Positions 27,295-37,627 are shown, counted from the stretch's first letter. The stretch: 64,000 nucleotides of DNA from Bifidobacterium simiarum (GCF_002802905.1 NZ_PEBK01000006.1:62001-126000); one strand, 5' to 3'. Made by a program: numbers and translations. The notes: generated by a model from the letters alone, not told the origin.

Positions 27295-30200
27295 CTCGAT
27301 AGCCGATGGCCGCGTGCGGGAACGCGGATCGGCCGACGTGGAGGACGTCACGCTCGGCGACATCAGAAGGCGGCTGAGCCGTGACCCGGCGTTCGCCTCG
27401 CTGCTGGACGGTTCGGCCGTCCGCTCCTCGTCCACGACGGAGCCGCAGCTCACCGTGGGGGCGGTGGAGGGCATCCGGCCGGCTCTGGCCGCGGCCTTGG
27501 CCGGCGACGCCGATACGGACCGTACAGAAACGGCCGGTGCATCCGGCGGCATGGTGACGCTCGTCGTGCCCTCCGGTCGCGACGCCGAGGAGATCGCCGG
27601 GGCATTGGCCTCATGGTATGACGGCGATCCCGCGGACATCGCCGTGCTCAAGGCCTGGGAGACGCTGCCGCACGAGCGGCTCTCCCCGCGCAGCGACACC
27701 GTGGCGAGCCGCATGGCCGTGTTCCGCCGTCTTGCGCATCCCGAAGCCGGCAGCGCGATGTTCGGCCCGATCCGCCTGCTGGTCATGCCGATCCGCTCGC
27801 TGATCCAGCCGGTGGCCGCCGGACTCGGCGACGTGGAGCCGCTGGTGCTGCGTGTCGGCGAGGAGATCGCGCTGGACGTCGCGGCCTCCCGACTGGTGGA
27901 AGGCGCCTACACCCGGACGGAACTGGTGATGGACCGTGGTGAGTTCGCCGTGCGCGGCGGCATCCTCGACGTGTTTCCGCCGACGGCCGCGCACCCGGTG
28001 CGCATCGAGTTCTTCGGCGACGAGATCGACTCCATCCACGAATTCCACGCCTCCGACCAGCGCACGTACGGCGACGGGCTGGACGGCATCTGGGCCACGC
28101 CCTGCCGCGAGCTCCAGTTCACCGATGCGGTGCGCGAACGCGCCCGGTCGCTGATCGGTCGCATCCCCAACGCCGACGACATGCTCGAATCCATCGCCGG
28201 GGCCATCGCCGTGGAGGGCATGGAATCCCTCATGCCCGCGTTGGTGGACGATCTCGTGTCGGTCGGCTCGCTGCTGCCCAAGGACGCGCGGATCCTGCTG
28301 TGCGACCCGCAGCGGCTGCAGCGGGCCGCGGAGGATCTCAACAAGACCGCCGACGAATTCCTCGCGGCTAGCTGGCATGTCGCCGCATCCGGCCACGGCG
28401 CCGGCGCGCCGATCAGCTTCGACCGGGCCAGCTTCCTCGACTACGACGATGCGGTGCGCGCTCTCGTCGCCTCCGGTCGGACGGTATGGAACCTCACCTC
28501 CTTCGGCGTGGATCCCGAACGGGACGGCCATGTGCAGCTCGGCGCCGTGCCGCCCGAGGAGTTCCGCGGTTCCGAGGAGCGGGCGTCTCGGGGCATCGAC
28601 GGGCTGCTCGACCGCGGACTGAACGTCACCGTCACCGCCGCGGCGAAGGGCACGCTCTCCCGTCTGCGCCGCGTGCTGGAGACCGCCACCGTGACCGGCG
28701 TGCATTACGCGCTGTCCCGGGCGGCGGACGGCTTCGTCGACGAATCGGCCGGCGTGGCGCTGCTCACCGAGCGCGACCTGACCGGCAGGGCCGGCGTCGC
28801 AGCGCAGGCCAAGACGCCGAAGCGCCGACGCAAGGCCATCGACCTGATGGAGCTGAAGGAGGGCGACTACATCGTCCACGAGCAGCATGGCATCGGCCGG
28901 TTCGTCGCCATGCAGCAGCGCATGGTCGGCGCCGGCGCGGCGAAGTCGAAGCGCGAGTATCTGGTGGTGGAATATGCGCCGAGCAAGCGCGGGGCGCCGC
29001 CGGACCGCCTGTACATCCCCACCGACCAGCTCGACAAGGTCAGCAAGTACATCGGCGCCGACGTGCCGAAGCTCAACAAGCTCGGTGGCTCCGACTGGGC
29101 GGCGACCAAGGCCAAGGCGCGCAAGCACGTCAAGGAGATCGCCCAGGATCTGGTCAGGCTCTACTCGGCCCGGCAGAGCGCGAAGGGCTTCGCGTTCAGC
29201 CCGGACACCCCGTGGCAGAAGGAGCTCGAGGACGCGTTCCCGTATCAGGAGACCGCCGACCAGCTCACCACCATCGACGAGGTGAAGGCCGACATGGAGA
29301 AGCCCGTGCCGATGGATCGTCTGATCTGCGGCGACGTGGGCTTCGGCAAGACCGAGATCGCGGTGAGGGCCGCGTTCAAGGCCGTGCAGGACTCCAAGCA
29401 GGTGGCTGTGCTCGTGCCGACGACCCTGCTGGTCCAGCAGCACTACGAGACGTTCACCGAACGGTTCGAGGGTTTCCCCGTCAACGTGGCGGCGATGAGT
29501 CGGTTCCAGACGACCAAGCAGATCAACGAGACCATCAAGGCACTGGCCGACGGCACCGTGGACGTGGTCATCGGCACGCACAAGCTGCTCAACCCGAAGA
29601 TCAAGTTCAAGGACCTCGGTCTGGTCATCATCGACGAGGAGCAGCGATTCGGCGTCGAGCACAAGGAGACGCTCAAGGCGCTGCGCACCAACGTCGACGT
29701 GCTGTCCCTCTCCGCCACGCCGATCCCGCGTACGCTGGAGATGGCGATCACCGGCATCCGCGAGATGAGCACCTTGGCCACCCCGCCCGAGGACCGTCTT
29801 CCCGTGCTCACCTACGTGGGCGCCTACGAGGACGCGCAGGTCACCGCGGCCATCCGCCGCGAGCTGTTGCGCGGCGGACAGGTGTTCTACGTGCACAACC
29901 GCGTCTCCGGCATCGACAAGCTCGCCGCGCACCTCAAGGAACTGGTCCCCGAGGCGAACATCGGCGTGGCCCACGGCAAGATGGGGGAGAAGCAGCTCGA
30001 CTCCGTGATCCGCGACTTCTGGCATCGCGACATCGACGTGCTGCTGTGCACCACGATCATCGAGACGGGACTCGATATCTCCAACGCGAACACGCTGATC
30101 GTCGACCACGCCGACAAGTTCGGCCTCTCCCAGCTGCACCAGCTGCGAGGCCGCGTCGGCCGCGGCAGGGAACGCGCCTATGCCTACTTCCTGTACGATC

Positions 30201-30916
30201 CGACGAAGACGATGACGCAGACCGCGCACGATCGTCTGGCCACCATCGCGCAGAACACGGCGCTCGGCTCCGGCTACGACGTGGCCATGAAGGATCTGGA
30301 GCTGCGCGGCACCGGCAATCTGCTCGGCGGCGAACAGTCCGGACACATCGAGGGCGTGGGCTTCGATCTTTACGTGCGTATGGTCTCCGAGGCCGTGGAG
30401 CAGGTCAAGGAGCCCGACCGGCAGGCGGAGCCGGTGTCGGTCACCATCGACATCCCGGTGAACGCCTCGATCCCCGAACGCTACATCGACTCCGACAAGC
30501 TGCGTCTGGAGGCGTATCGCAAGCTCGCCGCGGCCCGCACCGAGGACGACTTCCGGGAGATTCGCGAGGAGCTCACCGACCGCTACGGCAGGCCTCCCGA
30601 ACAGCTCGACATGCTGTTCGAGGTGGCGAGGCTGCGGGCCCGGGCCCGTGCGATCGGCCTGAGCGAATTGGTGATGCAGGGGCGCAACCTGCGCGTCGGA
30701 CGGTTCGACCCCCGCGAATCCGTGCAGATGCGCATCGCCCGGATCTACAAGGGCGTGCAATACCGGCCCGTCACCCACCAGTACCTGATCCCCACGCCCT
30801 TCCAGGGCTCGATGGGCTCCGGGCCGATGAGCGGCGAGGAGGTGCTGGCCTGGGTGAACCAGCTGCTCGACGACCTGACCTGGACGCCGAAGCCGCGCAA
30901 GGGCCACGCCGGCTGA
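27284..30916 (+). CDS. mfd: Transcription-repair coupling factor Mfd
   Basis: 1210 residues, full length. The UvrB-homology N-terminal part contains the motif GEFAVRGGILDVFPP. The RNA polymerase-interaction domain opens ELKEGDYIVHEQHGIGRF and runs into PPDRLYIPTDQLD. The translocase domain has Walker A GDVGFGKTE (about 683-691), DEEQRFG, SATPIPRTL, and RecG-like TRG motif sequences (GSGYDVAMKDLELRGTGNLLG). It displaces stalled RNA polymerase and recruits UvrA. Starts inside pth. Confidence 0.96.
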   Translation: MADNSIADGRVRERGSADVEDVTLGDIRRRLSRDPAFASLLDGSAVRSSSTTEPQLTVGAVEGIRPALAAALAGDADTDRTETAGASGGMVTLVVPSGRDAEEIAGALASWYDGDPADIAVLKAWETLPHERLSPRSDTVASRMAVFRRLAHPEAGSAMFGPIRLLVMPIRSLIQPVAAGLGDVEPLVLRVGEEIALDVAASRLVEGAYTRTELVMDRGEFAVRGGILDVFPPTAAHPVRIEFFGDEIDSIHEFHASDQRTYGDGLDGIWATPCRELQFTDAVRERARSLIGRIPNADDMLESIAGAIAVEGMESLMPALVDDLVSVGSLLPKDARILLCDPQRLQRAAEDLNKTADEFLAASWHVAASGHGAGAPISFDRASFLDYDDAVRALVASGRTVWNLTSFGVDPERDGHVQLGAVPPEEFRGSEERASRGIDGLLDRGLNVTVTAAAKGTLSRLRRVLETATVTGVHYALSRAADGFVDESAGVALLTERDLTGRAGVAAQAKTPKRRRKAIDLMELKEGDYIVHEQHGIGRFVAMQQRMVGAGAAKSKREYLVVEYAPSKRGAPPDRLYIPTDQLDKVSKYIGADVPKLNKLGGSDWAATKAKARKHVKEIAQDLVRLYSARQSAKGFAFSPDTPWQKELEDAFPYQETADQLTTIDEVKADMEKPVPMDRLICGDVGFGKTEIAVRAAFKAVQDSKQVAVLVPTTLLVQQHYETFTERFEGFPVNVAAMSRFQTTKQINETIKALADGTVDVVIGTHKLLNPKIKFKDLGLVIIDEEQRFGVEHKETLKALRTNVDVLSLSATPIPRTLEMAITGIREMSTLATPPEDRLPVLTYVGAYEDAQVTAAIRRELLRGGQVFYVHNRVSGIDKLAAHLKELVPEANIGVAHGKMGEKQLDSVIRDFWHRDIDVLLCTTIIETGLDISNANTLIVDHADKFGLSQLHQLRGRVGRGRERAYAYFLYDPTKTMTQTAHDRLATIAQNTALGSGYDVAMKDLELRGTGNLLGGEQSGHIEGVGFDLYVRMVSEAVEQVKEPDRQAEPVSVTIDIPVNASIPERYIDSDKLRLEAYRKLAAARTEDDFREIREELTDRYGRPPEQLDMLFEVARLRARARAIGLSELVMQGRNLRVGRFDPRESVQMRIARIYKGVQYRPVTHQYLIPTPFQGSMGSGPMSGEEVLAWVNQLLDDLTWTPKPRKGHAG

Positions 30917-30934
30917 CCTCACGCCGGCTGACCC
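30905..30934 (+). repeat. 15-bp tandem repeat containing the mfd stop codon
   Basis: CACGCCGGCTGACC(T/C) at 30905-30919 and 30920-30934, 14 of 15 identical. The first copy holds the TGA stop; the second adds an in-frame TGA. Confidence 0.9.
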
Positions 30935-30973
30935 GGTCCGGCAACGTCCAGTCCGGCGGCGACACTGTCTGCC

Positions 30974-31492
30974 ATGAACATCGCCGAACAGCAGACCGCA
31001 GACACCGCAGCACAGACCACCGTGACGATCCGCAGGGCCGAGGAGTCGGACATCCCCAGAATCGACGTGCTCCTCGGCCAGGTGCTGGACGTCCATCACG
31101 CCGGTCGGCCCGATCTGTTCAGGGCCCACGCCCGCAAGTACGACGACGACCAGCTCCGGGCGATCATCGCCGACGACGACCGGCCGATCTTCGTGGCCGA
31201 CGTCCCCGGTCTGCCGGTGGCCGGATACGCGTTCTGCGTCTTCCAGCGGCATCCCGACGACCACATCCTCACCGACATCACCACCCTGTACGTCGACGAC
31301 CTGTGCGTGGACGAGGCCGCGCGGGGCACGCACGTCGGCTCGGCGCTGTACCGCCATGTGATCGGCTTCGCGCGCGAGAGCGGATGCCACAACGTCACGC
31401 TCAATGTCTGGTCGTGCAATCCGCAGGCCATGGCGTTCTATGAGCACATGGGGCTGCGCCCGTACAAGGTGGGGATGGAGGCCCTGCTGTGA
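30974..31492 (+). CDS. GNAT N-acetyltransferase
   Basis: 172 residues. VTIRRAEESDIPRIDVLLGQV opens the fold. LYVDDLCVDEAARGTHVGSAL provides the acetyl-CoA binding strand and loop (R-G-T-H-V-G in place of RGKGIG). NVWSCNPQAMAFYEHMGL is the typical C-terminal element. Substrate unknown. No strong ribosome site. The stop codon is followed by a fourfold 13-bp repeat. Confidence 0.85.
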   Translation: MNIAEQQTADTAAQTTVTIRRAEESDIPRIDVLLGQVLDVHHAGRPDLFRAHARKYDDDQLRAIIADDDRPIFVADVPGLPVAGYAFCVFQRHPDDHILTDITTLYVDDLCVDEAARGTHVGSALYRHVIGFARESGCHNVTLNVWSCNPQAMAFYEHMGLRPYKVGMEALL

Positions 31493-31535
31493 CGTTCTGC
31501 CGTAACGTCCTGCCGTGACGCCCCGCTGTGAGTCG
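31484..31535 (+). repeat. 13-bp tandem repeat (x4) spreading stop codons over all three frames
   Basis: Units CTGCTGTGACGTT, CTGCCGTAACGTC, CTGCCGTGACGCC and CCGCTGTGAGTCG start at 31484, 31497, 31510 and 31523, exactly 13 bases apart. Each holds TGA or TAA. As 13 is not a multiple of three, the stops fall in all three forward frames. Confidence 0.92.
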
Positions 31536-31648
31536 ACTACGTAGGAGCGTCCATGCGGCGGGGCTACCCGACGACGCCTTCCGGCCTCCGTTTTCCCGAG
31601 GAATTCCCAAGAAATTCAGCCGTTCGTCATACGGAATTGGACGACACT

Positions 31649-33024
<1,376 letters not shown>

Positions 33025-33032
33025 GATTCGTC

Positions 33033-33049
33033 GGCCGAGGCACTCGGCC
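33033..33049 (+). terminator. Small hairpin after eno
   Basis: GGCCGAG-GCA-CTCGGCC directly after the eno stop, without T-run; possibly an mRNA 3' stabiliser. Confidence 0.4.
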
Positions 33050-33066
33050 TGAATCGGTGTGTATGG

Positions 33067-33108
33067 TACCCGCCGCGGTCGTTTCAGTCGTCCGCGGCGG
33101 GTATTTTC
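33067..33108 (+). terminator. Strong intrinsic terminator/attenuator between eno and the FtsB-like gene
   Basis: TACCCGCCGCGG (33067-33078) pairs with CCGCGGCGGGTA (33092-33103), followed by TTTTC. It ends only about ten bases before the next start codon, so it could attenuate read-through into the cell-division gene. Confidence 0.75.
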
Positions 33109-33114
33109 GTGTCT

Positions 33115-33762
33115 ATGGTCAAAACAGGCGGAGTCAAGCAGAATGCGGGAAGCCGATTCGGCGGCGGATCATCCCGCGCCGGGCGGACCGGTCAGGGCCG
33201 GGACGGCGTTCGCACGGGGGAGCGGAACGGCGCTGTGGCGGGAACGAAGCCGGGGGTGAAATCGTCCCGCCGATCGTCTTCGTTCGCCCCGGTCACGTTC
33301 TTCCTCGCACTGATCATCGTGGCCCTCGGCACCATCCAGCTGGTCTCCACCTTCCACACCTATGCGTTGAATCTGGCGGAACTGAATTCCCTGCGCAATC
33401 AGGAGGCCGCACTGGTGGCCAAGAAGGCGCAGCTGGAAAACGACATCGCCCGCTGGGATGACGACGCCTACGTCACCGCGCAGGCCCGGGAACGACTGGG
33501 ATTCGTCTTCCCCGGGGAGAGGTCGGTCAGGGTGTTGCACCCGGAAGTGGTGGGGGGAACCTCGGCCAAGACCAATGACCGGTCCACGGTATCGGCGGAG
33601 AACAACCAGAACCTGCCCTGGTACAAGGACATGCTGGCCTCGTTCGAGAAGGCGGACGAGCAGACCGCGAAGTCAGACGGTCAGACGTCCGCGAGCCAGA
33701 CCGATGACTCGAATCAGACCGACGGAACCGGCCAGACCGGTGGAACGACCCAGACGAAATGA
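33115..33762 (+). CDS. Septum formation initiator family protein (FtsB/DivIC-like)
   Basis: 215 residues from ATG 33115 (GTG 33109 also possible); both lie immediately after a terminator hairpin and lack a ribosome site, so an internal GTG is also conceivable. A basic, Gly-rich cytoplasmic region of about 55 residues precedes one membrane helix (APVTFFLALIIVALGTIQLV). A coiled coil follows (NLAELNSLRNQEAALVAKKAQLENDI) and then the family motif YVTAQARERLGFVFPGE. The tail is a Gln/Thr/Asp-rich low-complexity stretch. It joins the divisome with FtsL/FtsQ. The eno - FtsB-like - DUF501 - ppx order is standard in Actinobacteria. Confidence 0.88.
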   Translation: MVKTGGVKQNAGSRFGGGSSRAGRTGQGRDGVRTGERNGAVAGTKPGVKSSRRSSSFAPVTFFLALIIVALGTIQLVSTFHTYALNLAELNSLRNQEAALVAKKAQLENDIARWDDDAYVTAQARERLGFVFPGERSVRVLHPEVVGGTSAKTNDRSTVSAENNQNLPWYKDMLASFEKADEQTAKSDGQTSASQTDDSNQTDGTGQTGGTTQTK

Positions 33763-33790
33763 TCGATCGTGATTGATCGGTGATCGATGC
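33760..33790 (+). repeat. TGATCGAT-type repeats at the FtsB-like gene stop
   Basis: TGATCGATCG, TGATTGATCGG and TGATCGATGCG follow one another from 33760. The first TGA is the gene stop. Confidence 0.65.
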
Positions 33791-33827
33791 GATACCCGAC
33801 CCCATGAACCAAGAACCAAGGAAGGCA

Positions 33828-34484
33828 ATGAGCGAGAACGACATGACATCCGGCAACGAGACGACTTTGGCCGCCGGTGCGCCCGCACCGGAGCGCAGCC
33901 ATACGCTTACCGACGACGACCGTGCGCTGATCGCCGAGGTACTGGAGCGGCGGCTGTCCGAGGAGCTGGATCCCGAGGACGTGGCCTTGGTCCAGCGCCA
34001 GCTCGGCAGGTTCCCGCGTGGCATGGTGGCGGTCGGCGCGCGGTGCGTGTGCGGTACCCCGCTCGCGGTGATCACCCGTCCGCTGGTGGAGGGCCGCATC
34101 CCCTTCCCCACCACCTGCTACCTGACCAGCCCGGAGGCGGTGAAGGCGGTCTCCCACGTCGAGGCGGCGGGAGACATGGCCATGTACACGAAGCAGGTGC
34201 AGGAGGACGATCAGGTGGGCGCCGCCTATGCGAGGGCCCACGCCCTGTACCTCGAGTTCCGGCATCGTCTGGCCGCCCGACTCGGCGACGACGAAAGCCA
34301 CATCCTCGGCACCAGCGCCGGCGGCATGCCGGTACGTGTCAAGTGCCTGCATGCTCTGCTCGGCCAGACGCTGGTCATGGGCCGGGGTGTGAATCCCATC
34401 GGCGACGAAGTGCTCGAGCGAATCCGCGACGAATTCGATCCGACCGTCTGCCGCTGCGCGATCCGCCGCGGTACGACGGACTGA
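33828..34484 (+). CDS. DUF501 domain protein
   Basis: 218 residues from ATG 33828, with AAGGAAGG close upstream; ATG 33804 is an alternative. The DUF501 core spans about 45-185: LVQRQLGRFPRGMVAVGARCVCGTP, PFPTTCYLTSP, then GTSAGGMPVRVKCLHAL and NPIGDEVL, ending in a Cys pair (VCRCAI). Four well-placed cysteines suggest metal binding. Family function unknown. Conserved between the FtsB-like and ppx genes. Confidence 0.88.
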   Translation: MSENDMTSGNETTLAAGAPAPERSHTLTDDDRALIAEVLERRLSEELDPEDVALVQRQLGRFPRGMVAVGARCVCGTPLAVITRPLVEGRIPFPTTCYLTSPEAVKAVSHVEAAGDMAMYTKQVQEDDQVGAAYARAHALYLEFRHRLAARLGDDESHILGTSAGGMPVRVKCLHALLGQTLVMGRGVNPIGDEVLERIRDEFDPTVCRCAIRRGTTD

Positions 34485-34504
34485 ACGGCACTGCGGACTG
34501 AGCG
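34473..34504 (+). repeat. 17-bp-period duplication containing the DUF501 gene stop codon
   Basis: CGGACTGA occurs at 34477-34484 (gene stop) and 34494-34501, within imperfect 15-base copies. Confidence 0.65.
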
Positions 34505-34554
34505 ATGTTGACGACAATAACCGAGACAACTATGACAGCGACGAAGGAGAGACG

Positions 34555-35562
34555 ATGGCTGGCGTGAAGGTGGCGGGCATTGACTGCGGCACCAATTCGA
34601 TCCGTCTGATGATCGCCACGGTTGACGATCGTGGCATGCATGTGGAGGTGCCGCGCATCATGCGCGTGGTACGGCTTGGACAGGACGTGGACAAGACCCA
34701 TCGGTTCGACGATGCGGCGCTGGCCCGCACCTACGCCGCCATCGACGAGTTCGCCGAGGTGCTGGCGGAGCATCCGGTGGACGCCCTGCGGTTCGTGGCT
34801 ACGTCGGCCACTAGGGACGCCGAGAACCGTGACGAGTTCGAGGACGCCGTGTTCGCCAGGCTCGGTGTCCGTCCCGACGTCATCCCCGGCTCCGAGGAGG
34901 CCGCGCTGAGCTTCCTTGGTGCGACCTCGGTGATGGAGGCCGGTCACACGGCCGACGAGCTGCCACAGGCGCCATACACGGTGATCGATCTGGGCGGGGG
35001 ATCCACCGAGATGGTGATCGGTGGCGACGGGAAGGACGCCCCGATCGACCGGGTGACCGCCGCGTTCTCGATGAACATCGGATCGGTGCGCATGAGCGAG
35101 CGGCATCTGGTGTCCGATCCGCCCACCGACGAGGAGATCCGCGCCGCCGTCGAGGACATCGACGAGCATATCGACGAAGCGTTCTCCCACGTACCGGCAT
35201 GGCATACGGGCACGCTGATCGGCGTCTCCGGCACCGTGACCACGATGAGCGGCATCGCGCTCGGACTGAAGGAATACGACCGTGAGGCCGTCGACGGCGC
35301 GCGGATCGGATTCGATGAGGCGTGCGAGACCTGCGATCGAGTGCTCACCATGACCCGCGAGCAGCGTCGGGAATACCCCGTGATCCACCCCGGCCGCATC
35401 GATGTGATCGGCGGCGGCGCGCTGGTGTGGAACCGCGTACTCAGGCGCATCGGTCAGGCGGTGCTCGAGCGGGAGGGGCGCGTACTGGATTCGTACATCA
35501 CCAGCGAGCACGGCCTGCTCGACGGCATCGTGCTGGATCTGGGCCGCCGTCTGCTCGGCTAG
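34555..35562 (+). CDS. ppx: Ppx/GppA-family exopolyphosphatase
   Basis: 335 residues with GAAGGAGAG upstream. It hydrolyses polyphosphate or pppGpp. Motifs: AGIDCGTNSIRLMI (phosphate 1), FVATSATRDAEN, PGSEEAALSFLGA, VIDLGGGSTEMVIG (phosphate 2) and the C-terminal VIGGGALVWNRVL. It has only the ASKHA core without the C-terminal HD domain, as in the short actinobacterial Ppx proteins. Confidence 0.93.
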   Translation: MAGVKVAGIDCGTNSIRLMIATVDDRGMHVEVPRIMRVVRLGQDVDKTHRFDDAALARTYAAIDEFAEVLAEHPVDALRFVATSATRDAENRDEFEDAVFARLGVRPDVIPGSEEAALSFLGATSVMEAGHTADELPQAPYTVIDLGGGSTEMVIGGDGKDAPIDRVTAAFSMNIGSVRMSERHLVSDPPTDEEIRAAVEDIDEHIDEAFSHVPAWHTGTLIGVSGTVTTMSGIALGLKEYDREAVDGARIGFDEACETCDRVLTMTREQRREYPVIHPGRIDVIGGGALVWNRVLRRIGQAVLEREGRVLDSYITSEHGLLDGIVLDLGRRLLG

Positions 35563-35675
35563 TCGTCCGTACGGCTGACGTTCAGCCGTCCAATCCATGC
35601 CATGTCCGGAGGCCTTTGGTCCACGGGCATGGCATAATTATTGTCTGTCATGTCGCGGCCGCGCTGCCGTGACGG

Positions 35676-35755
35676 GCCTCCATGGCGAAATTGGTATACG
35701 CATCCGACTTAAAATCGGCCGCTTCGGCTTGCGGGTTCGAGTCCCGCTGGAGGCA
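35676..35755 (+). tRNA. tRNA-Leu (anticodon UAA)
   Basis: 80 bases. Acceptor GCCTCCA pairs with TGGAGGC. The D arm has the invariant GG in ATTGGTATA. The anticodon stem TCCGA encloses loop CTTAAAA with anticodon TAA. The long class II variable arm (CCGCTTCGGCTT) and T arm GCGGGTTCGAGTCCCGC are clear. Discriminator A; CCA is not encoded. It reads UUA, a rare codon in this GC-rich genome. Confidence 0.96.
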
Positions 35756-35820
35756 CACTGATCTGCCGATGTCTTTCGACTGGTGGACGGCTTACCTGTT
35801 CGTTGCAAAGGTGTGCGAAG

Positions 35821-36426
35821 ATGTGGCGCATGACTGAGAACATCGAACATACCAAGGATTCCAAGAACACCGTGGCCGCGGCCGTGCGGGCGGACAATGC
35901 CGAACGGTTCCTCGCGGTCACGCGCGGCGTGCTGGTCGCCGGCGTGATGTGCCTGTGCGAACTGGTGTCGGCCCCGCTCGTCAATTCGCTGGCCGGCGGG
36001 GCGTTCACCCTGCTGCCGTGGGCCAGCGTGGCCTGTCTGCTGTCCGTGGCGTTCGTGCTCATTCTCGGCTTCGCCTTCCTGTGGCTGGCCGAAAGTCTTT
36101 CGCGCAACTTCTCCGGCAGGGCGACGCCGGTGTGCTACGGTCTCGTGGGCATGATCTCCTATGGCATCTGGGGCGGTCTGGTCTTCCCTGCGATCATCAA
36201 TTCGATCCTCAGGCCGGCCGGACTGACCGAGATCTCCGGCATGGGCAATTGGATGATTACCCTCAACTGCCTGATCATCGGCATGGTCTCCTACTCTCTG
36301 GCCTACATCTTCGCCCCGTCGATGGCGAAGAAGCGCGGCGGCGTGATCGCCATCGGCGTGGTCGTCGTGGCGGCTGCGCTGCTTGGGGCGTTCTTCCTCT
36401 GGCAGTTCTACGCCCGTCTGTACTGA
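35821..36426 (+). CDS. Integral membrane protein of unknown function
   Basis: About 201 residues. ATG 35821 has AAAGG at nine bases; ATG 35830 is the alternative. Four to five transmembrane helices: FLAVTRGVLVAGVMCLCELV, LLPWASVACLLSVAFVLILG, a VCYGLVGMISYGIWGGL stretch, WMITLNCLIIGMVSYSLAYI and GVIAIGVVVVAAALLGAFFL. No family recognised. It follows tRNA-Leu by 65 bases. The stop is within a threefold repeat. Confidence 0.75.
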   Translation: MWRMTENIEHTKDSKNTVAAAVRADNAERFLAVTRGVLVAGVMCLCELVSAPLVNSLAGGAFTLLPWASVACLLSVAFVLILGFAFLWLAESLSRNFSGRATPVCYGLVGMISYGIWGGLVFPAIINSILRPAGLTEISGMGNWMITLNCLIIGMVSYSLAYIFAPSMAKKRGGVIAIGVVVVAAALLGAFFLWQFYARLY

Positions 36427-36454
36427 CCCCTGTACTGATCATCCGTACTGACCC
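36418..36454 (+). repeat. 12-13-bp repeat (x3) containing the membrane-protein stop codon
   Basis: CTGTACTGACCC, CTGTACTGATCA and CCGTACTGACCC start at 36418, 36430 and 36443; each carries TGA, the first being the gene stop. Confidence 0.88.
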
Positions 36455-36553
36455 GGATCGGACTGTTCCTGTCCGCGGCACGCGCTAGTTTTAACCGTTA
36501 TATGTGCCAATGAGGCCCATGGTCTCAACGCAACGACAATACAAGGAGTGACG

Positions 36554-36964
36554 ATGAGCGAATCTACGATGCCCAGCGTGAATGCCGAATTCGGCGCGAC
36601 TCCGGCGATCGAGTTTCCGACCGAAACCGCACCCGCCGGTCTCAAGAGCGTGGAAATTGTGGAGGGCGACGGCCCGGTGGTCCGCAAGGGCGACACGGTG
36701 ACCGTGAACTACCACGGCGTGGTCTGGGGCAAGCAGACGCCGTTCGACTCCAGCTTCGAGCGCCACCAGCCCGCCAGCTTCGGCATCGGCGTGGGACAGG
36801 TCATCAAGGGTTGGGACCAGACCGTCCCCGGCCATAACGTCGGCTCCCGTCTCGTCGTCTCGATCCCGCCGGAGTACGGCTACGGTTCGCGCGGCGTTCC
36901 GCAGGCCGGCATCGGCGGCGGCGATACGCTGGTGTTCGTCATCGACATCATCTCCACGCGCTGA
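36554..36964 (+). CDS. FKBP-type peptidyl-prolyl isomerase
   Basis: 136 residues from ATG 36554, with AAGGAG upstream. Single FKBP domain: KGDTVTVNYHGVVWGKQTPFDSSF, FGIGVGQVIKGWDQTVPG (active-site Trp), SRLVVSIPPEYGYGSRG and GGGDTLVFVIDI. There is no signal peptide, so it is cytosolic. It catalyses proline isomerisation in protein folding. Confidence 0.94.
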   Translation: MSESTMPSVNAEFGATPAIEFPTETAPAGLKSVEIVEGDGPVVRKGDTVTVNYHGVVWGKQTPFDSSFERHQPASFGIGVGQVIKGWDQTVPGHNVGSRLVVSIPPEYGYGSRGVPQAGIGGGDTLVFVIDIISTR

Positions 36965-37004
36965 GCGATCCCGGGAATCCGGGAACCGTCATGACGTATG
37001 ATGT

Positions 37005-37055
37005 GGGACCGGCGGCATGAGCACCGTTCTGTGACGGGCATGTGCCGCCGGTCTC
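37005..37055 (+). other. Inverted repeat between the FKBP gene and greA
   Basis: GGGACCGGCGGCA (37005-37017) and TGCCGCCGGTCTC (37043-37055) can form a 12-13 bp stem with a 25-base loop. No T-run; could be a weak terminator or a leader structure of greA. Confidence 0.5.
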
Positions 37056-37144
37056 GCTGTAACCGTCAGTTGCGCAAACCAGCAAGTTCACAACCATTAG
37101 CAATGTGTTCGGGCCGTGCGGGCCCGACGATGAGGAGGTCTACC

Positions 37145-37627
37145 ATGGCCGAAGAGAAGGCCCTGCTGCTCACGCAGGAAGCATACGACAAGCTCCAGGC
37201 GGAGCTGAAGTGGCGTGAGGGCGAATACCGCGACGAGATCATCGAGAAGGTGGCCGCCGCCCGTGCCGAAGGCGATCTGAGCGAGAACGGCGGATATCAG
37301 GCCGCCCGCGAGGCCCAGCGCAAGAACCAGGGCCGTATCGACGAGCTGACCGTGAAGCTGCGCTCCGCCAAGATCCTGAGCGCCCCCGATGCCGGCAAGG
37401 TCGGCAACGGCTCCGTGGTGACCCTGGACGTCATGGGCAACGAGATGGTGTACGTGCTGGGCTCCCGCGATCTTTCCGTGGCGACCGACTACGACATCAT
37501 CAGCCCCGAATCCCCGATCGGCGCCGCCATCATGGGCGCCAACGCCGGCGACTCCGTGAGCTACAAGGCTCCCAACGGTCGCGAGATTCAGGTCACGATC
37601 AAGGATTCGAAGCCGCTGACCGCCTGA
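37145..37627 (+). CDS. greA: Transcription elongation factor GreA
   Basis: 160 residues, with GAGGAGG upstream. The N-terminal coiled coil has the acidic tip: AAARAEGDLSENGGYQAAREAQ, including the Asp and Glu that assist transcript cleavage. The C-terminal FKBP-like domain ends SYKAPNGREIQVTI. It rescues backtracked RNA polymerase. Confidence 0.96.
   Translation: MAEEKALLLTQEAYDKLQAELKWREGEYRDEIIEKVAAARAEGDLSENGGYQAAREAQRKNQGRIDELTVKLRSAKILSAPDAGKVGNGSVVTLDVMGNEMVYVLGSRDLSVATDYDIISPESPIGAAIMGANAGDSVSYKAPNGREIQVTIKDSKPLTA

Noticed and set aside
27611-31447. 1278-residue minus-strand frame opposite mfd
   Set aside because: Composition of a shadow frame (His/Gly/Leu/Val-rich with no domains) across a clear mfd gene.
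31484-31535. 13-bp repeats considered as a CRISPR-like or IS-end structure
   Set aside because: Copies are directly adjacent with no spacers, no terminal inverted repeat and no target-site duplication.
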